This document shows, piece by piece, positions 17,229 to 25,074 of a stretch of 43,610 nucleotides of DNA. Under the pieces are notes generated by a model. It ran no database searches. It saw only the letters and a program-made list of their open reading frames with translations, and was not told the DNA's origin. The position numbers and the translations under genes were made by a program. Every line of letters starts with the position of its first letter. Position 1 is the first letter of the stretch. The DNA is from Hyphomicrobiales bacterium. GTDB taxonomy: Bacteria > Pseudomonadota > Alphaproteobacteria > Rhizobiales > Beijerinckiaceae. The stretch covers positions 1 to 43,610 of the forward strand of contig CANGOE010000015.1 in assembly GCA_947455455.1 (NCBI GenBank), in the 5' to 3' direction.

Positions 17229-18403
17229 AAACCACCGCGCCAGCGGTCCTTTCCGGTCCTGATGATCCCGGTTTCGGGGTCTATCTGCATTGGCCGTTCT
17301 GCCTGTCCAAATGTCCCTATTGCGACTTCAACAGCCATGTCCGCCATCACCGGATCGACGAGGACCGTTTTATCGCCGGCTTTGCCCGCGCCATGGCGCA
17401 ACAGGCGCAACTGGTGCCTGACCGGATTGTCACCAGCATCTTTCTGGGCGGCGGCACGCCTTCGCTGATGGCTCCCGCAACCGTCGGTGCTTTGCTGGAT
17501 GCCGTCGGCCGCCACTGGTCGGTGGCCGGCAATGTCGAAGTGTCGATGGAGGCCAATCCGACCAGTGTCGAGGCCGGACGGCTGGCCGATTATCGCGCCG
17601 CGGGGGTCAATCGCCTGTCGATTGGCGTGCAGGCGTTGAATGATTCCGATCTTCAGGCTCTGGGGCGCAAACATTCGGTGGCCGAAGCCCTTGATGCCGT
17701 GGCCAAAGCGGCCGCCGTGTTCGACCGTTATTCCTTTGATCTGATCTATGCCCGCCCCGACCAAACCGAGGCGGCCTGGCGGGCTGAACTGAAGCAGGCG
17801 ATTGCGCATGCGGCCGAGCATCTCTCGCTCTATCAATTGACCATCGAGCCGGGGACGATGTTTGAACAGCGTGTCAGAGCCGGACAATTGATCCCGCTGG
17901 ATGCAGAACGGGCGCGTGGCCTGTTCGATGTCACCCAGCAGGTCTGTGCGGATGCCGGATTGCCCGCCTACGAGATTTCCAACCACGCCAGACCGGGAGC
18001 CGAGAGCCGCCACAATCTGATCTATTGGCGCTATGGCGAATATGCGGGGATCGGGCCGGGGGCGCATGGCCGGCTGGTGGTCGATGGCACCCGCCGTGTA
18101 CTGGTTTCGCAAAAGCACCCCGAACAATGGCTGGAACAGGTTGAGCAATCCGGCGCGGCCCTTGTGGAAGAAGAACAATTGACGCGCGAGCAGGAGGGCG
18201 ACGAAATGTTGCTGATGGGCCTGCGCCTGCGCGAGGGCATTTCACCGCAACGCTATGCCGATCTGTCGGGAAGGCGGCTCGATCCGGCCAAAATTGCCGA
18301 TCTCGTCTCCGATGGGGTGCTTGAAAGCCTGCCCGATAACCGGCTTCGGGCGACCATTGCCGGTGTGCCGGTGCTGGATGCGGTGATTGCCGCTTTGAGC
18401 TGA
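17225..18403 (+). CDS. hemW: Radical SAM heme chaperone HemW (formerly HemN-like coproporphyrinogen oxidase)
   Basis: A 392-residue radical SAM protein. The iron-sulfur CxxxCxxC motif is [13 protein letters not shown] near residue 25; the absence of a further cysteine right after this motif separates HemW from true HemN oxygen-independent coproporphyrinogen oxidase. [12 protein letters not shown] near 76 and MEANPTSVE near 110 are radical SAM core motifs, and the C-terminal HemN_C domain includes [10 protein letters not shown] and [11 protein letters not shown]. HemW inserts heme into respiratory enzymes. It is the last gene of the rph operon. Confidence 0.95.
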   Translation: MKTTAPAVLSGPDDPGFGVYLHWPFCLSKCPYCDFNSHVRHHRIDEDRFIAGFARAMAQQAQLVPDRIVTSIFLGGGTPSLMAPATVGALLDAVGRHWSVAGNVEVSMEANPTSVEAGRLADYRAAGVNRLSIGVQALNDSDLQALGRKHSVAEALDAVAKAAAVFDRYSFDLIYARPDQTEAAWRAELKQAIAHAAEHLSLYQLTIEPGTMFEQRVRAGQLIPLDAERARGLFDVTQQVCADAGLPAYEISNHARPGAESRHNLIYWRYGEYAGIGPGAHGRLVVDGTRRVLVSQKHPEQWLEQVEQSGAALVEEEQLTREQEGDEMLLMGLRLREGISPQRYADLSGRRLDPAKIADLVSDGVLESLPDNRLRATIAGVPVLDAVIAALS

Positions 18404-18441
18404 TACGACTTTCCAGGCCTTATCAAAAGCCGATTTCAGGC

Positions 18442-18488
18442 AAAAAAAGCGGTGTTCGATCCATGCGCGGACAGGGATCGAACACCGC
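18442..18488 (-). terminator. Strong Rho-independent terminator on the minus strand, downstream of luxR
   Basis: A perfect 14-base-pair inverted repeat, GCGGTGTTCGATCC (18449-18462) with GGATCGAACACCGC (18475-18488), has a 12-base loop. Read on the minus strand it is followed directly by seven T residues (18448-18442). It lies about 200 bases beyond the luxR stop codon and would end a transcript coming from luxR or from the lux-box-like site at 18656-18675. Confidence 0.9.
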
Positions 18489-18625
18489 AACGGCTCTTCC
18501 GTCTGGGGTCGGAAGCGACCGATTAGGGATGAGCAACACCGCTTGGTGGTTGTCAGAAGGACCAGTCAGGGCTTCATGAAACAACGGAGTTTCTGGGGTC
18601 TCGCAAGCGGTCGTTACTCATTGAC
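18449..18625 (-). ncRNA. Candidate small RNA between a lux-box-like site and a terminator
   Basis: If the palindrome at 18656-18675 is a LuxR-activated promoter, transcription to the left would begin near 18623 and end at the terminator at 18442-18488, giving an RNA of about 180 bases. A weak -10-like TTATGG sits 21-26 bases after the box on the minus strand. The copy of GCGGTGTT near 18535-18543 (minus strand) could also pair with the right arm of the terminator, hinting at alternative folding. The only small reading frame, about 15-19 codons starting MVRSMSND, has GGTGAGG before an ATG. This is inference; no RNA family is recognised, and the region may simply be the luxR 3' tail. Confidence 0.3.
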
Positions 18626-18655
18626 CTCACCATAAGTCACCTTGAGATTTGCCGA

Positions 18656-18675
18656 ACCTGTCCGTTCTGACAGGT
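18656..18675. promoter_or_regulatory. lux-box-like palindrome just after the luxR stop codon
   Basis: The 20-base site ACCTGTCCGTTCTGACAGGT is a perfect 7-base inverted repeat with a 6-base spacer and fits the CTG-N10-CAG pattern of LuxR/LasR-type boxes. It starts eight bases after the luxR stop codon. It could instead be a simple hairpin at the end of the luxR message, but no U-run follows it on either strand. Confidence 0.5.
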
Positions 18676-18683
18676 AACCCGTC

Positions 18684-19400
18684 TTATTTGCGGTTGATCA
18701 GTCCCATCGAAACCGCTTTGCCGACACTTTCCATCGTGGTGTGGCTGCCGAGTTTGACGCGGATATTCTCGCGGTGAAAGCGCACGGTGCGTTCGCTGAT
18801 CCCCATCAATCGGGCCGTCTCGGCAAGGGTTTTGCCCGCCGCAGACCAGCTGATGCATTCGGTCTCGCGTGCGCTGAGAGTGCCGCTCATATCCTTGGAG
18901 CGTAGCAATTGATTGGCGCGGGCATGGCAATGCATCGCCAGCAGGGTCAGCGAGGCCATGGTGGCAGATGAGGGGCCCCAGTCATCGGTCTGCTGGTCGG
19001 CGGTAAAGGACACAAGCCCGAAACTGCCATCGGGACTGCGCAAAGGCACGCTGATGCCGGTTTTGCCGATGCCGTAATCCACCGCCTCGCCAACCAGATT
19101 GCGCGCTTCCTTGCTGTTGATCGGCACCGTATCCCAGTTGACCGGCAACATGGCGTGCGAACAGGCATTGAGCACGGGATCAAGTGCGGCATAGGAGCGG
19201 TCGATATAACGGCTTTGCCATTCCCGCGGATAGGTGGTGGACACCACCCAATCTTTCGGGGCGAGCATGGGTGAGCGCAGGGTCAGATAAGCGACATGCC
19301 GGAAGCCGAAATCCAGCAAATGCGCCTGGCACAGGCGGCTGATATGCTCGATGCTCTTGCACCGGCCAATCGCATGGATTGCGTTTGCATGTAACAGCAT
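18684..19400 (-). CDS. LuxR-family transcriptional regulator with autoinducer-binding domain (LuxR solo)
   Basis: A 238-residue quorum-sensing type regulator. The N-terminal acyl-homoserine-lactone-binding domain keeps the conserved residues of TraR/LasR: Trp61 and Tyr65 (WQSRY), Asp74 (AALDP), Trp89 (VNWD) and Gly116 (KTGISVPL). The C-terminal GerE helix-turn-helix has LSARETECISWSAAGKT near residue 175 and ISERTVRFHRENIRVKL near 201. The ATG at 19400 is chosen; an in-frame TTG six codons upstream lacks a ribosome-binding site. No luxI synthase is in the window, so it may answer signals made elsewhere in the genome or by other cells. A lux-box-like palindrome lies eight bases past its stop, and it has its own sigma70-type promoter at 19458-19485. 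Confidence 0.93.
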   Translation of the reverse strand: MLLHANAIHAIGRCKSIEHISRLCQAHLLDFGFRHVAYLTLRSPMLAPKDWVVSTTYPREWQSRYIDRSYAALDPVLNACSHAMLPVNWDTVPINSKEARNLVGEAVDYGIGKTGISVPLRSPDGSFGLVSFTADQQTDDWGPSSATMASLTLLAMHCHARANQLLRSKDMSGTLSARETECISWSAAGKTLAETARLMGISERTVRFHRENIRVKLGSHTTMESVGKAVSMGLINRK

Positions 19401-19457
19401 GTTGACAATTCTCGCCAAGGAAAAAACGCTAAAAAAATCAACAACACAATTTCTGAA

Positions 19458-19485
19458 ATTATAGGCCGCAAGATTGGCAAATCAA
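19458..19485 (-). promoter_or_regulatory. Sigma70-type promoter of the luxR gene
   Basis: On the minus strand TTGATT (19485-19480) and a perfect TATAAT (19463-19458) are separated by 16 bases, about 58 bases before the luxR ATG. The region is AT-rich compared with its surroundings. Confidence 0.6.
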
Positions 19486-19508
19486 TCCTTATAATGGTCA
19501 ATTTGCTC

Positions 19509-20738
19509 TTAAAAACTTTGCTTGGCGGTCTGGATCACGGTTGTCGCGCCGGATGAGATTTGCGAAATCGTCAAGGGACGCTCGGTGCCGCCCCCCGCCT
19601 TGAAACGGAACAGGCCATCGGTACCGATCATGCCGTCTGTGTTGTGCAAGGTCGCTTCGCTAAAGGCCTGTGGGCCATACTGGTTCATCAAGGCATTGAC
19701 CAGAAATACCGCATCATAGCTCAAACTGGCCAGACGCGGTGGCTCTTCGCCGTATTTTGCCTGATAGCGTTTGGCAAAGGCGGCAAATCCGGTGCGGTCG
19801 GGCGAGGCAAACCAGCCCCCTTGAAAGGCCTGGGTCTTGATCAGGCGGGGATCATCCCATGCGCTGGTGCCAAGCAATTGCCATTTTTTCGTTTCGATGC
19901 CTGCGGCCTGCAAGGCGGCCCCTGCGGTGGCGGCGCCATCGCCGTTTTCGGGGACGAACAGGGCATCGACCGGCACGGTGACTGCGGCAATGGCTTTGGC
20001 GGCTTGGTCGGCGTTTGAGGCGTTGTAGCGCTCGAGGGTTGCCACGCGCAGGCCGCGGCGGGCACAGGCCTCCTGAAAGGCCGCAGCCACCACATTGCCA
20101 TAGGCCCCTTCGGGAATCATGGCGGCAAAAGAGGTTTTGCCTTTGGACGCGGCAAAGCCGATGATCTGGTCGACATCGTTATCGGGCAGGAAGCTCAGCA
20201 AATAGACCCCGCGCCCTCCTACCGATTGATCGGTTGAAAAGGCAATCATCGGCTTGTTGGCCGCGCGGGCCACATCGCCTGCCGCTTTCACCGAGGGGGC
20301 GAGCAAGGGGCCAAGCACCACTTGTGCGCCTTCAGCCAAAGCACTGCGGGCGGCACTGCGCGCGCCTTCCGGCGTGCCCATATCGTCCTTGATCACCAGT
20401 CTGATTTTTGCGCCCTTGTATTCGGACAGGGCCAGTTCTCCGGCATTGCGCAATGCAGAGGCGACCGCACCGGTATTGCCGCTTGCGCCCAAGGGCAACA
20501 AAAGGGCCACGGTGGTGCCGTCAGACGGCGCAAGGGCGCTGGCGGGAGCATCGGCTGTCGGGGGCAGATCCAGCGGTTGTTCGGTCACAGTGCCGATGGG
20601 GGCTGACAAAGTCGGCGTGGCCTCGCGCGGTGATCCGAAGCGGCTGGATCCCATACAGCCGGCCAGCATGCAGGCCAGAACCACCGATAGCGAGAGCCGA
20701 AGCATCGTCTTGAGTATCCCGCCCTGATTCCCTTGCAT
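19509..20738 (-). CDS. Penicillin-binding protein activator LpoA-like lipoprotein (LppC/COG3107)
   Basis: A 409-residue exported lipoprotein. The signal segment MLRLSLSVVLACMLAGC ends in an LAGC lipobox, so the mature protein is lipid-anchored. The rest has the periplasmic-binding-protein-like fold of the LppC/LpoA group: VALLLPLGASGNTGAVASALRN near residue 78, QVVLGPLLAPSVKAAGDVA near 135 and LASLSYDAVFLVNAL near 345. In enterobacteria LpoA activates the peptidoglycan synthase PBP1A; that role is inferred here. Divergent location from rsmI-yraN-gshB matches the usual lpoA/rsmI/yraN cluster. An ATG at 20705, directly at the hydrophobic segment, is a reasonable alternative start; GGGAGG lies upstream of the ATG at 20738. 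Confidence 0.9.
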   Translation of the reverse strand: MQGNQGGILKTMLRLSLSVVLACMLAGCMGSSRFGSPREATPTLSAPIGTVTEQPLDLPPTADAPASALAPSDGTTVALLLPLGASGNTGAVASALRNAGELALSEYKGAKIRLVIKDDMGTPEGARSAARSALAEGAQVVLGPLLAPSVKAAGDVARAANKPMIAFSTDQSVGGRGVYLLSFLPDNDVDQIIGFAASKGKTSFAAMIPEGAYGNVVAAAFQEACARRGLRVATLERYNASNADQAAKAIAAVTVPVDALFVPENGDGAATAGAALQAAGIETKKWQLLGTSAWDDPRLIKTQAFQGGWFASPDRTGFAAFAKRYQAKYGEEPPRLASLSYDAVFLVNALMNQYGPQAFSEATLHNTDGMIGTDGLFRFKAGGGTERPLTISQISSGATTVIQTAKQSF

Positions 20739-20908
20739 CGGCCTTTGGCCTCCCTATTGGCTCGTTGGCTATTGTTAGCGCGCCGGATGGGAAAAAAATA
20801 GAGCTGAAACACGGAGAAAATAAGATGGTTTCTTTCAAAATAACGGATTTGACCGCCTGCAAACCGCTCGGTGCTTTTCGATGGGGTCCGGCTGTGGCAT
20901 GGTAGGGT

Positions 20909-21844
20909 ATGACAATGCATTCATCAGGTTCGGGAAGCGGTCCGTCGCGTTCCTCTTATACTCTGCTGGGCCTTGAGGCCGAAGCGGAGCCGATTGCGCC
21001 CGGTTTGCACGTGGTGGCAACGCCGATCGGCAATTTGCGCGATATTTCATTGCGCGCCTTGTCGACTTTGTCGGCGGCCGATCTCATTCTGGCTGAAGAC
21101 ACGCGGGTCACCAAAGTGCTGTTGGCCCATTACGGCATTACCACGCCTCTGATGGCCTATCACGAGCATAATGCCGCCGAGATGAGGCCCAAAATCATGG
21201 AGCGGCTGGCCCGCGGGCAGGCTTTGGCGCTGGTGTCGGATGCCGGCACACCGTTGGTGTCGGACCCCGGTTACAAGCTGGTGGAAAGCGTGGTGGCCGA
21301 GGGCCTGTCGGTTACTCCCATCCCCGGGGCTTCGGCGGTGCTGACCGCTTTGGTCGTGGCCGGATTGCCGACCGACCGTTTCTTTTTCGAAGGATTTCTG
21401 CCCTCCAAAACCACGGCCCGCAAGGAACGTTTGCAGGTGTTGTCGGTCATTCCGGGAACGCTGGTGTTTTTTGAATCGCCGCACCGACTGGTCGATATGC
21501 TCAATGATGCGCATGCGATGCTGGGCCCGCGTCCGGCGGCGGTGGCGCGGGAATTGACCAAATATTTCGAGACCGTGCGGCGCGGGACCCTGCCGGAACT
21601 TGCGGCGCAATATGGCAGTGAAAACAAGCCCAAGGGCGAGATTGTCGTGCTGATCGGCCCGCCGCAGGATGATGCTTTCGTGATCGACGAGAGTGATCTC
21701 GATGCCCGTTTGCGCCAGCATTTGAGCCATTTATCGGTCAAAGACGCGGTGGATGTCACCGTGCAGGAGACCGGACAACCCCGCCGCCAGATCTATGCCC
21801 GTGCGGTGGCACTGGCCCGCGAAGGTGGCAATCAGGACGGATGA
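20909..21844 (+). CDS. rsmI: 16S rRNA (cytidine(1402)-2'-O)-methyltransferase RsmI
   Basis: A 311-residue SAM-dependent methyltransferase of the tetrapyrrole-methylase fold that methylates the ribose of C1402 in 16S rRNA. Family motifs are VVATPIGNLRDISLRA near residue 36, LILAEDTRVTKVLL near 60, LVSDAGTPLVSDPGYKLV near 110, and IPGASAVLTALVVAGLP near 132, followed by the FFEGFLPSK segment. It is of full length. It overlaps yraN by four bases (ATGA) and begins the rsmI-yraN-gshB unit. Confidence 0.97.
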   Translation: MTMHSSGSGSGPSRSSYTLLGLEAEAEPIAPGLHVVATPIGNLRDISLRALSTLSAADLILAEDTRVTKVLLAHYGITTPLMAYHEHNAAEMRPKIMERLARGQALALVSDAGTPLVSDPGYKLVESVVAEGLSVTPIPGASAVLTALVVAGLPTDRFFFEGFLPSKTTARKERLQVLSVIPGTLVFFESPHRLVDMLNDAHAMLGPRPAAVARELTKYFETVRRGTLPELAAQYGSENKPKGEIVVLIGPPQDDAFVIDESDLDARLRQHLSHLSVKDAVDVTVQETGQPRRQIYARAVALAREGGNQDG

Positions 21845-22248
21845 ACCCAACACTTTCCCCGCAAAAACCGCACATCAAACGCTCGAAACACCAGCGTCGG
21901 CGGGCTTTGCGGCAAGGAATGTGGGCCGAATGGCTGGCCGCTTTCAGCCTGTGGTGCAAAGGCTACCGGCTTCTGGACTATCGCTATGCCGGACATGGCG
22001 GCGAGATCGATCTGGTCGTGCGGCGCAAACAGGTGATTGCCTTTGTCGAGGTCAAATATCGCGCCGATCATGATCAGGCTTTGGCGGCGATTGACGCAGG
22101 CAAGCAAAGCCGGTTCAACAAGGCGGTGAACCTGTGGCTGATGCGCAATGGCTGGGCCCAAAACCACGATCTGCGCGGGGATGCGGTGCTGGTGGTGCCC
22201 TGGCGCTGGCCCCGCCATATCGAAGATGCCTTCACGCTCGCCGAATAA
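21841..22248 (+). CDS. yraN: YraN family protein (UPF0102, predicted endonuclease-like)
   Basis: A 135-residue protein of the UPF0102/YraN family with a restriction-endonuclease-like fold. The N-terminal part has RQGMWAEWLAAFSLWCKGYRLLDYRYAG, and the nuclease-like core GEIDLVVRRKQVIAFVEVKYR near residues 56-76 keeps the E-x-D and E-V-K acidic-lysine arrangement of the fold. Its cellular role is not established. The start overlaps the rsmI stop codon, which is the usual arrangement. Confidence 0.93.
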   Translation: MNPTLSPQKPHIKRSKHQRRRALRQGMWAEWLAAFSLWCKGYRLLDYRYAGHGGEIDLVVRRKQVIAFVEVKYRADHDQALAAIDAGKQSRFNKAVNLWLMRNGWAQNHDLRGDAVLVVPWRWPRHIEDAFTLAE

Positions 22249-22301
22249 ACGGCTAGACTGCCTTCCAGAACAGACTTCCAGCGCAAGACAAGGATCCTCC
22301 C

Positions 22302-23246
22302 GTGAAATCATTGACTGTTGCCGTGCAGATGGACCCCATCCAAGCCATTAAAATCGCGGGTGATTCCACCTTCGCTTTGTTGCTTGAAGCGCAAGCGCGC
22401 GGCCACAAACTCAAATTCTACACACCGGACCGGTTGTCGATGCGTGATTCCCGCGTTTTCGCGCCCATGCAGGATCTGGTGGTGCGCGACGTGGTGGGTG
22501 ACCATTGCAGTCTGGGTGAACCGGTCCGCACCGATCTGTCGGATGTCGATGTCGTGCTGTTGCGGCAGGATCCGCCCTTCGACATGGCCTATGTGACCTC
22601 GACCCATCTGCTCGAACGCGTGCATCCGCACACGCTGGTGGTCAATGATCCGGCCCATGTGCGCAACGCGCCCGAAAAGATCATGGTGACGCTGTTCCCC
22701 GATCTGATGCCGCCGACTTTGATCACCCGTGACCGCGAGGCGATCGAGCAATTCCGCGACGAGCATGGCGAGATTGTCATGAAGCCGCTTTACGGCAATG
22801 GGGGTGCGGCGGTGTTCAAGACCGGCGCGAAAGACCCCAATTTCGGCTCGCTGTTCGATCTGTTCTCGACCCTGTTCCGTGAACCATGGGTGGTGCAACG
22901 GTTCCTGCCTGCGGTGGTCAAGGGCGACAAGCGGATCATTCTGGTCGACGGCGAACCTTTGGGCGGCGTCAACCGCGTTCCGGCCGAAAACGACATCCGC
23001 TCCAACATGGTGCGCGGCGGCGCGGCCGAAACCACCCAACTGACCCCGCGCGAAAAGGAAATCTGCGACCGCATCGGCCCGACCCTGAAAGAGCGTGGCC
23101 TGCTGTTTGTAGGCATCGACGTGATCGACGGCCACCTGACCGAAATCAACGTGACCTCCCCAACCGGCCTGCGCGCCATCAAGCGGCTGGGCGGTCCTGA
23201 TCTGTCCAAGGCGATCTGGGACCGGATTGAAGCCAAGCGGGGGTGA
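22302..23246 (+). CDS. gshB: Glutathione synthetase
   Basis: A 314-residue ATP-grasp enzyme that joins gamma-glutamylcysteine and glycine in the last step of glutathione synthesis. It begins with [29 protein letters not shown] after a GTG start, with AAGGA upstream; [32 protein letters not shown] spans about residues 108-140, [14 protein letters not shown] near 160 is the ATP-grasp lysine loop, and [17 protein letters not shown] near 283 closes the site. It follows yraN by 53 bases. Two other genes in the window belong to glutathione chemistry (the maiA-like GST and the gamma-glutamyltransferase). Confidence 0.97.
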   Translation: MKSLTVAVQMDPIQAIKIAGDSTFALLLEAQARGHKLKFYTPDRLSMRDSRVFAPMQDLVVRDVVGDHCSLGEPVRTDLSDVDVVLLRQDPPFDMAYVTSTHLLERVHPHTLVVNDPAHVRNAPEKIMVTLFPDLMPPTLITRDREAIEQFRDEHGEIVMKPLYGNGGAAVFKTGAKDPNFGSLFDLFSTLFREPWVVQRFLPAVVKGDKRIILVDGEPLGGVNRVPAENDIRSNMVRGGAAETTQLTPREKEICDRIGPTLKERGLLFVGIDVIDGHLTEINVTSPTGLRAIKRLGGPDLSKAIWDRIEAKRG

Positions 23247-23275
23247 GGGGAGAGGCCACAAATACGGGAAATGGA

Positions 23276-23306
23276 TTGAAAAACGGGAATGGTCATTTAT
23301 ATTCCC
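23276..23306 (+). promoter_or_regulatory. Promoter and likely operator of the Panacea operon
   Basis: TTGAAA (23276-23281) and TATATT (23298-23303) are 16 bases apart. An inverted repeat GGGAAT (23285-23290) and ATTCCC (23301-23306), ten bases apart, covers the spacer and the -10 region, a fitting place for an autorepressor. A related ACGGGAAATGG lies just upstream at about 23264-23274. Confidence 0.55.
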
Positions 23307-23374
23307 AAAATATGGAAAACACGGGGCGTTTAAATTTTTTGTAAGGAATTTTGTTTCAAGAGGAGGTCGCCGCT

Positions 23375-23878
23375 ATGCCATACAGTGCTGCGTCTGTTGC
23401 GAATAAGTTTCTTGAATTGTCCTTCCGGGACAACAAACCGATTACCCCGATGAAAATTCAAAAACTTCTATACATTGCGCATGGCTATTCTCTTGTTGAA
23501 CTGTCCAAGCCTATGCTGAATGAGGTTTTTGAAGCATGGCAATTCGGACCCGTTCTTTCGACATTGTATCATGAATGCAAACATTATAGAGCGGCACCCA
23601 TCTCCAAAATGTTGAGAGATATTGATCCCATTACAGGCAAGGAAGCATCCGCCGATGCGCCTGATAATGCGGAGGTCCTTGATATTATTTCATTTGTCTG
23701 GGACCAGTTCAAAGACATCAATGCCACTGTTTTATCCGATTGGACCCATGACAAGGATGGACCTTGGTACAGCGTGACCAAAGGTGGCACCGAGATTTTG
23801 CGGCATCAGGATGTTCCCAATGATTTGATTAAAACATATTTTGAAAGCAATCTTTATGGTGAAGAAAAAGCCGCTTAA
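23375..23878 (+). CDS. Panacea-domain (SocA/DUF4065-type) protein, probable antitoxin
   Basis: A 167-residue protein with the Panacea domain found in SocA and in many type II antitoxins. The hallmarks are all present: ITPMKIQKLLYIAHGYSL near residues 23-40, EAWQFGPVLSTLYHE near 53-67, and LSDWTHDKDGPW near 120-131. The ATG at 23375 has AGGAGG at ideal spacing and is preferred to a TTG eight codons upstream. GC content is about 43 %, well below the neighbours. A small membrane-protein gene starts inside its last 23 bases, an arrangement expected of a toxin-antitoxin operon. In known pairs Panacea proteins neutralise unrelated toxins; antitoxin function here is inferred from domain and context. 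Confidence 0.88.
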   Translation: MPYSAASVANKFLELSFRDNKPITPMKIQKLLYIAHGYSLVELSKPMLNEVFEAWQFGPVLSTLYHECKHYRAAPISKMLRDIDPITGKEASADAPDNAEVLDIISFVWDQFKDINATVLSDWTHDKDGPWYSVTKGGTEILRHQDVPNDLIKTYFESNLYGEEKAA

Positions 23879-24182
23879 GAGGCCCCAAAATTGGTCAATT
23901 GATCCTACGGTCATAGACAAAGACAGTGATTATACTGCACCCGATGCACCCGGACGCTTTTTCTACATCAATCTGGGGATTATCCGCTTCGGTACAGATG
24001 ATAAATTTCAAAGTGTGGCGTTTATTTTCGGCATCATCTTTGTGCTTTTGTGGATTGTTGTTGGCTGGAAGGGTTTTTCATCCGAATTGGCAAACAAGCA
24101 ATGGGCCAAGGAGTGGAGTACGTCGATACAGGGATTACTGGCAGGAATTGTTGGTGTTGCCATTGGCCGCAGTTTGAAATGA
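23856..24182 (+). CDS. Small membrane protein, candidate toxin partner of the Panacea protein
   Basis: A 108-residue protein that I do not recognise. A basic N-terminus (MVKKKPLKRP) and a polar stretch lead to one clear membrane helix at about residues 53-71 (SVAFIFGIIFVLLWIVVGW), a short charged loop with Trp and Lys, and a second hydrophobic segment at about 90-104 (IQGLLAGIVGVAIG). The start codon lies 23 bases before the end of the Panacea gene in another frame, so translation is coupled; its own ribosome-binding site (GAAAG) is weak. No toxin motif is visible. Membrane-acting small proteins are among known partners of Panacea antitoxins, so a membrane-damaging toxin is the leading guess. 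Confidence 0.7.
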   Translation: MVKKKPLKRPQNWSIDPTVIDKDSDYTAPDAPGRFFYINLGIIRFGTDDKFQSVAFIFGIIFVLLWIVVGWKGFSSELANKQWAKEWSTSIQGLLAGIVGVAIGRSLK

Positions 24183-24191
24183 TCAAGAGAT

Positions 24192-24220
24192 AAAAAATCC
24201 GGCCATGGGGTATGGCCGGA
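24192..24220 (-). terminator. Rho-independent terminator of the PhnA-like gene
   Basis: A perfect 9-base-pair stem (24198-24206 with 24212-24220, loop GGGGT on the plus strand) is followed on the minus strand by six T residues. It lies 44 bases past the stop codon of the minus-strand PhnA-like gene; it may also act weakly against the plus-strand operon ending at 24182. Confidence 0.85.
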
Positions 24221-24263
24221 CGATATTTTGAGTCGGAATTAGTCTGATCGGAAGCCCGACAGC

Positions 24264-24500
24264 CTATGAATTCACCCGCTTCAAAAACGCGGTTTTCAGC
24301 ACCAGCCCTTTGATGTTTTCGACGCGGCATTCGACTTCTTCGGGGTTGCCGGTCAGGCGGATGCCCTTCACCTTGGTGCCCTGTTTCAGGGTGGTGTTGG
24401 TGCCTTTGACCTTCAGATCCTTGATGATGTGGACGGTGTCGCCATCATGGAGCTGGGTGCCGTTGCAGTCTTTGGTGATGTCCTGATCGTCGTCAGACAT
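24264..24500 (-). CDS. PhnA-like protein (YjdM/alkylphosphonate operon PhnA C-terminal domain)
   Basis: A 78-residue protein made only of the PhnA/YjdM C-terminal SH3-like domain: CNGTQLHDGDTVHIIKDLKVKG near residues 12-33 and TKVKGIRLTGNPEEVECRVENIKGLVLKTAFLKRV to the end. The N-terminal zinc-ribbon of full-length YjdM is missing. Despite the name it is not linked to phosphonate breakdown here, and its function is unknown. The ATG at 24500 has AAAGGA upstream. It lies about 20 bases after the OsmC gene and ends in the terminator at 24192-24220. Confidence 0.88.
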   Translation of the reverse strand: MSDDDQDITKDCNGTQLHDGDTVHIIKDLKVKGTNTTLKQGTKVKGIRLTGNPEEVECRVENIKGLVLKTAFLKRVNS

Positions 24501-24520
24501 GGGGATGTCCTTTCAAGGGG

Positions 24521-25030
24521 TTAGGCGCGGTTCATCACCACGGCGAGGGCGGGTTTGGTGTTGATGGTCTGGAACACCACGCAATAGCGCTCGGTCAGTT
24601 TCAACAGCGTATCGAGCTGTTCCTGCGGAGCGTCGGTATCGACCTCGAAGGTCAGGCGGATCTCGCGGAAACCGACAGGGGCTTCGCGGTCGACACCCAA
24701 AGTGCCACGGAAATCGAGATCGCCCTCGGCCTTGACCACGCCTTTTTTCAGCGTGATGCCCAAAGCGGTCGCAACCGCTTTCAGGGTGACACCGGCGCAG
24801 GCCACCAGAGCTTCCAGCAACATATCGCCCGAGCACAATTCGGCACCCGAACCGCCGGTGGCCGGATGCAGACCCGCCACCATCATGGCGCGGCCGGTTT
24901 CGACCTTGCAGGCGATGTGCTGGTCATCCAGCTCGCCCGAAGCGCGCAGGGTGATGATGGCGGTATTCGGGTCTTCTTTATATTTGTTCTTGATCGGAGC
25001 CTGCAGGCTACGAAGTGTATCGGCGTCCAT
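24521..25030 (-). CDS. OsmC family protein
   Basis: A 169-residue OsmC/Ohr-type protein. Typical parts are GGSGAELCSGDMLLEALVACAGVTLKAVA (around residues 58-86), with a Cys and the helix bearing Ala-Cys-Ala, and a C-terminal LDTLLKLTERYCVVFQTI segment that holds the second redox Cys. Members reduce organic hydroperoxides through a cysteine pair. The ATG at 25030 has GGAGG six bases upstream and is preferred to a start 18 codons earlier that reaches into the ABC ATPase gene. It is read in the same direction as ssuABC-like genes and the PhnA-like gene. Confidence 0.88.
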   Translation of the reverse strand: MDADTLRSLQAPIKNKYKEDPNTAIITLRASGELDDQHIACKVETGRAMMVAGLHPATGGSGAELCSGDMLLEALVACAGVTLKAVATALGITLKKGVVKAEGDLDFRGTLGVDREAPVGFREIRLTFEVDTDAPQEQLDTLLKLTERYCVVFQTINTKPALAVVMNRA

Positions 25031-25074
25031 GATGGCCTCCGTTGAATGTCGGAACAGGGAAATGATGCGAGGTC

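Noticed and set aside
18404-18683. tRNA or known regulatory RNA between hemW and luxR
   Set aside because: No cloverleaf or known RNA family is visible; only the lux-box-like site and the terminator stand out.
22308-23261. Minus-strand reading frame of 317 codons
   Set aside because: It mirrors gshB; the plus-strand gene has clear ATP-grasp motifs.
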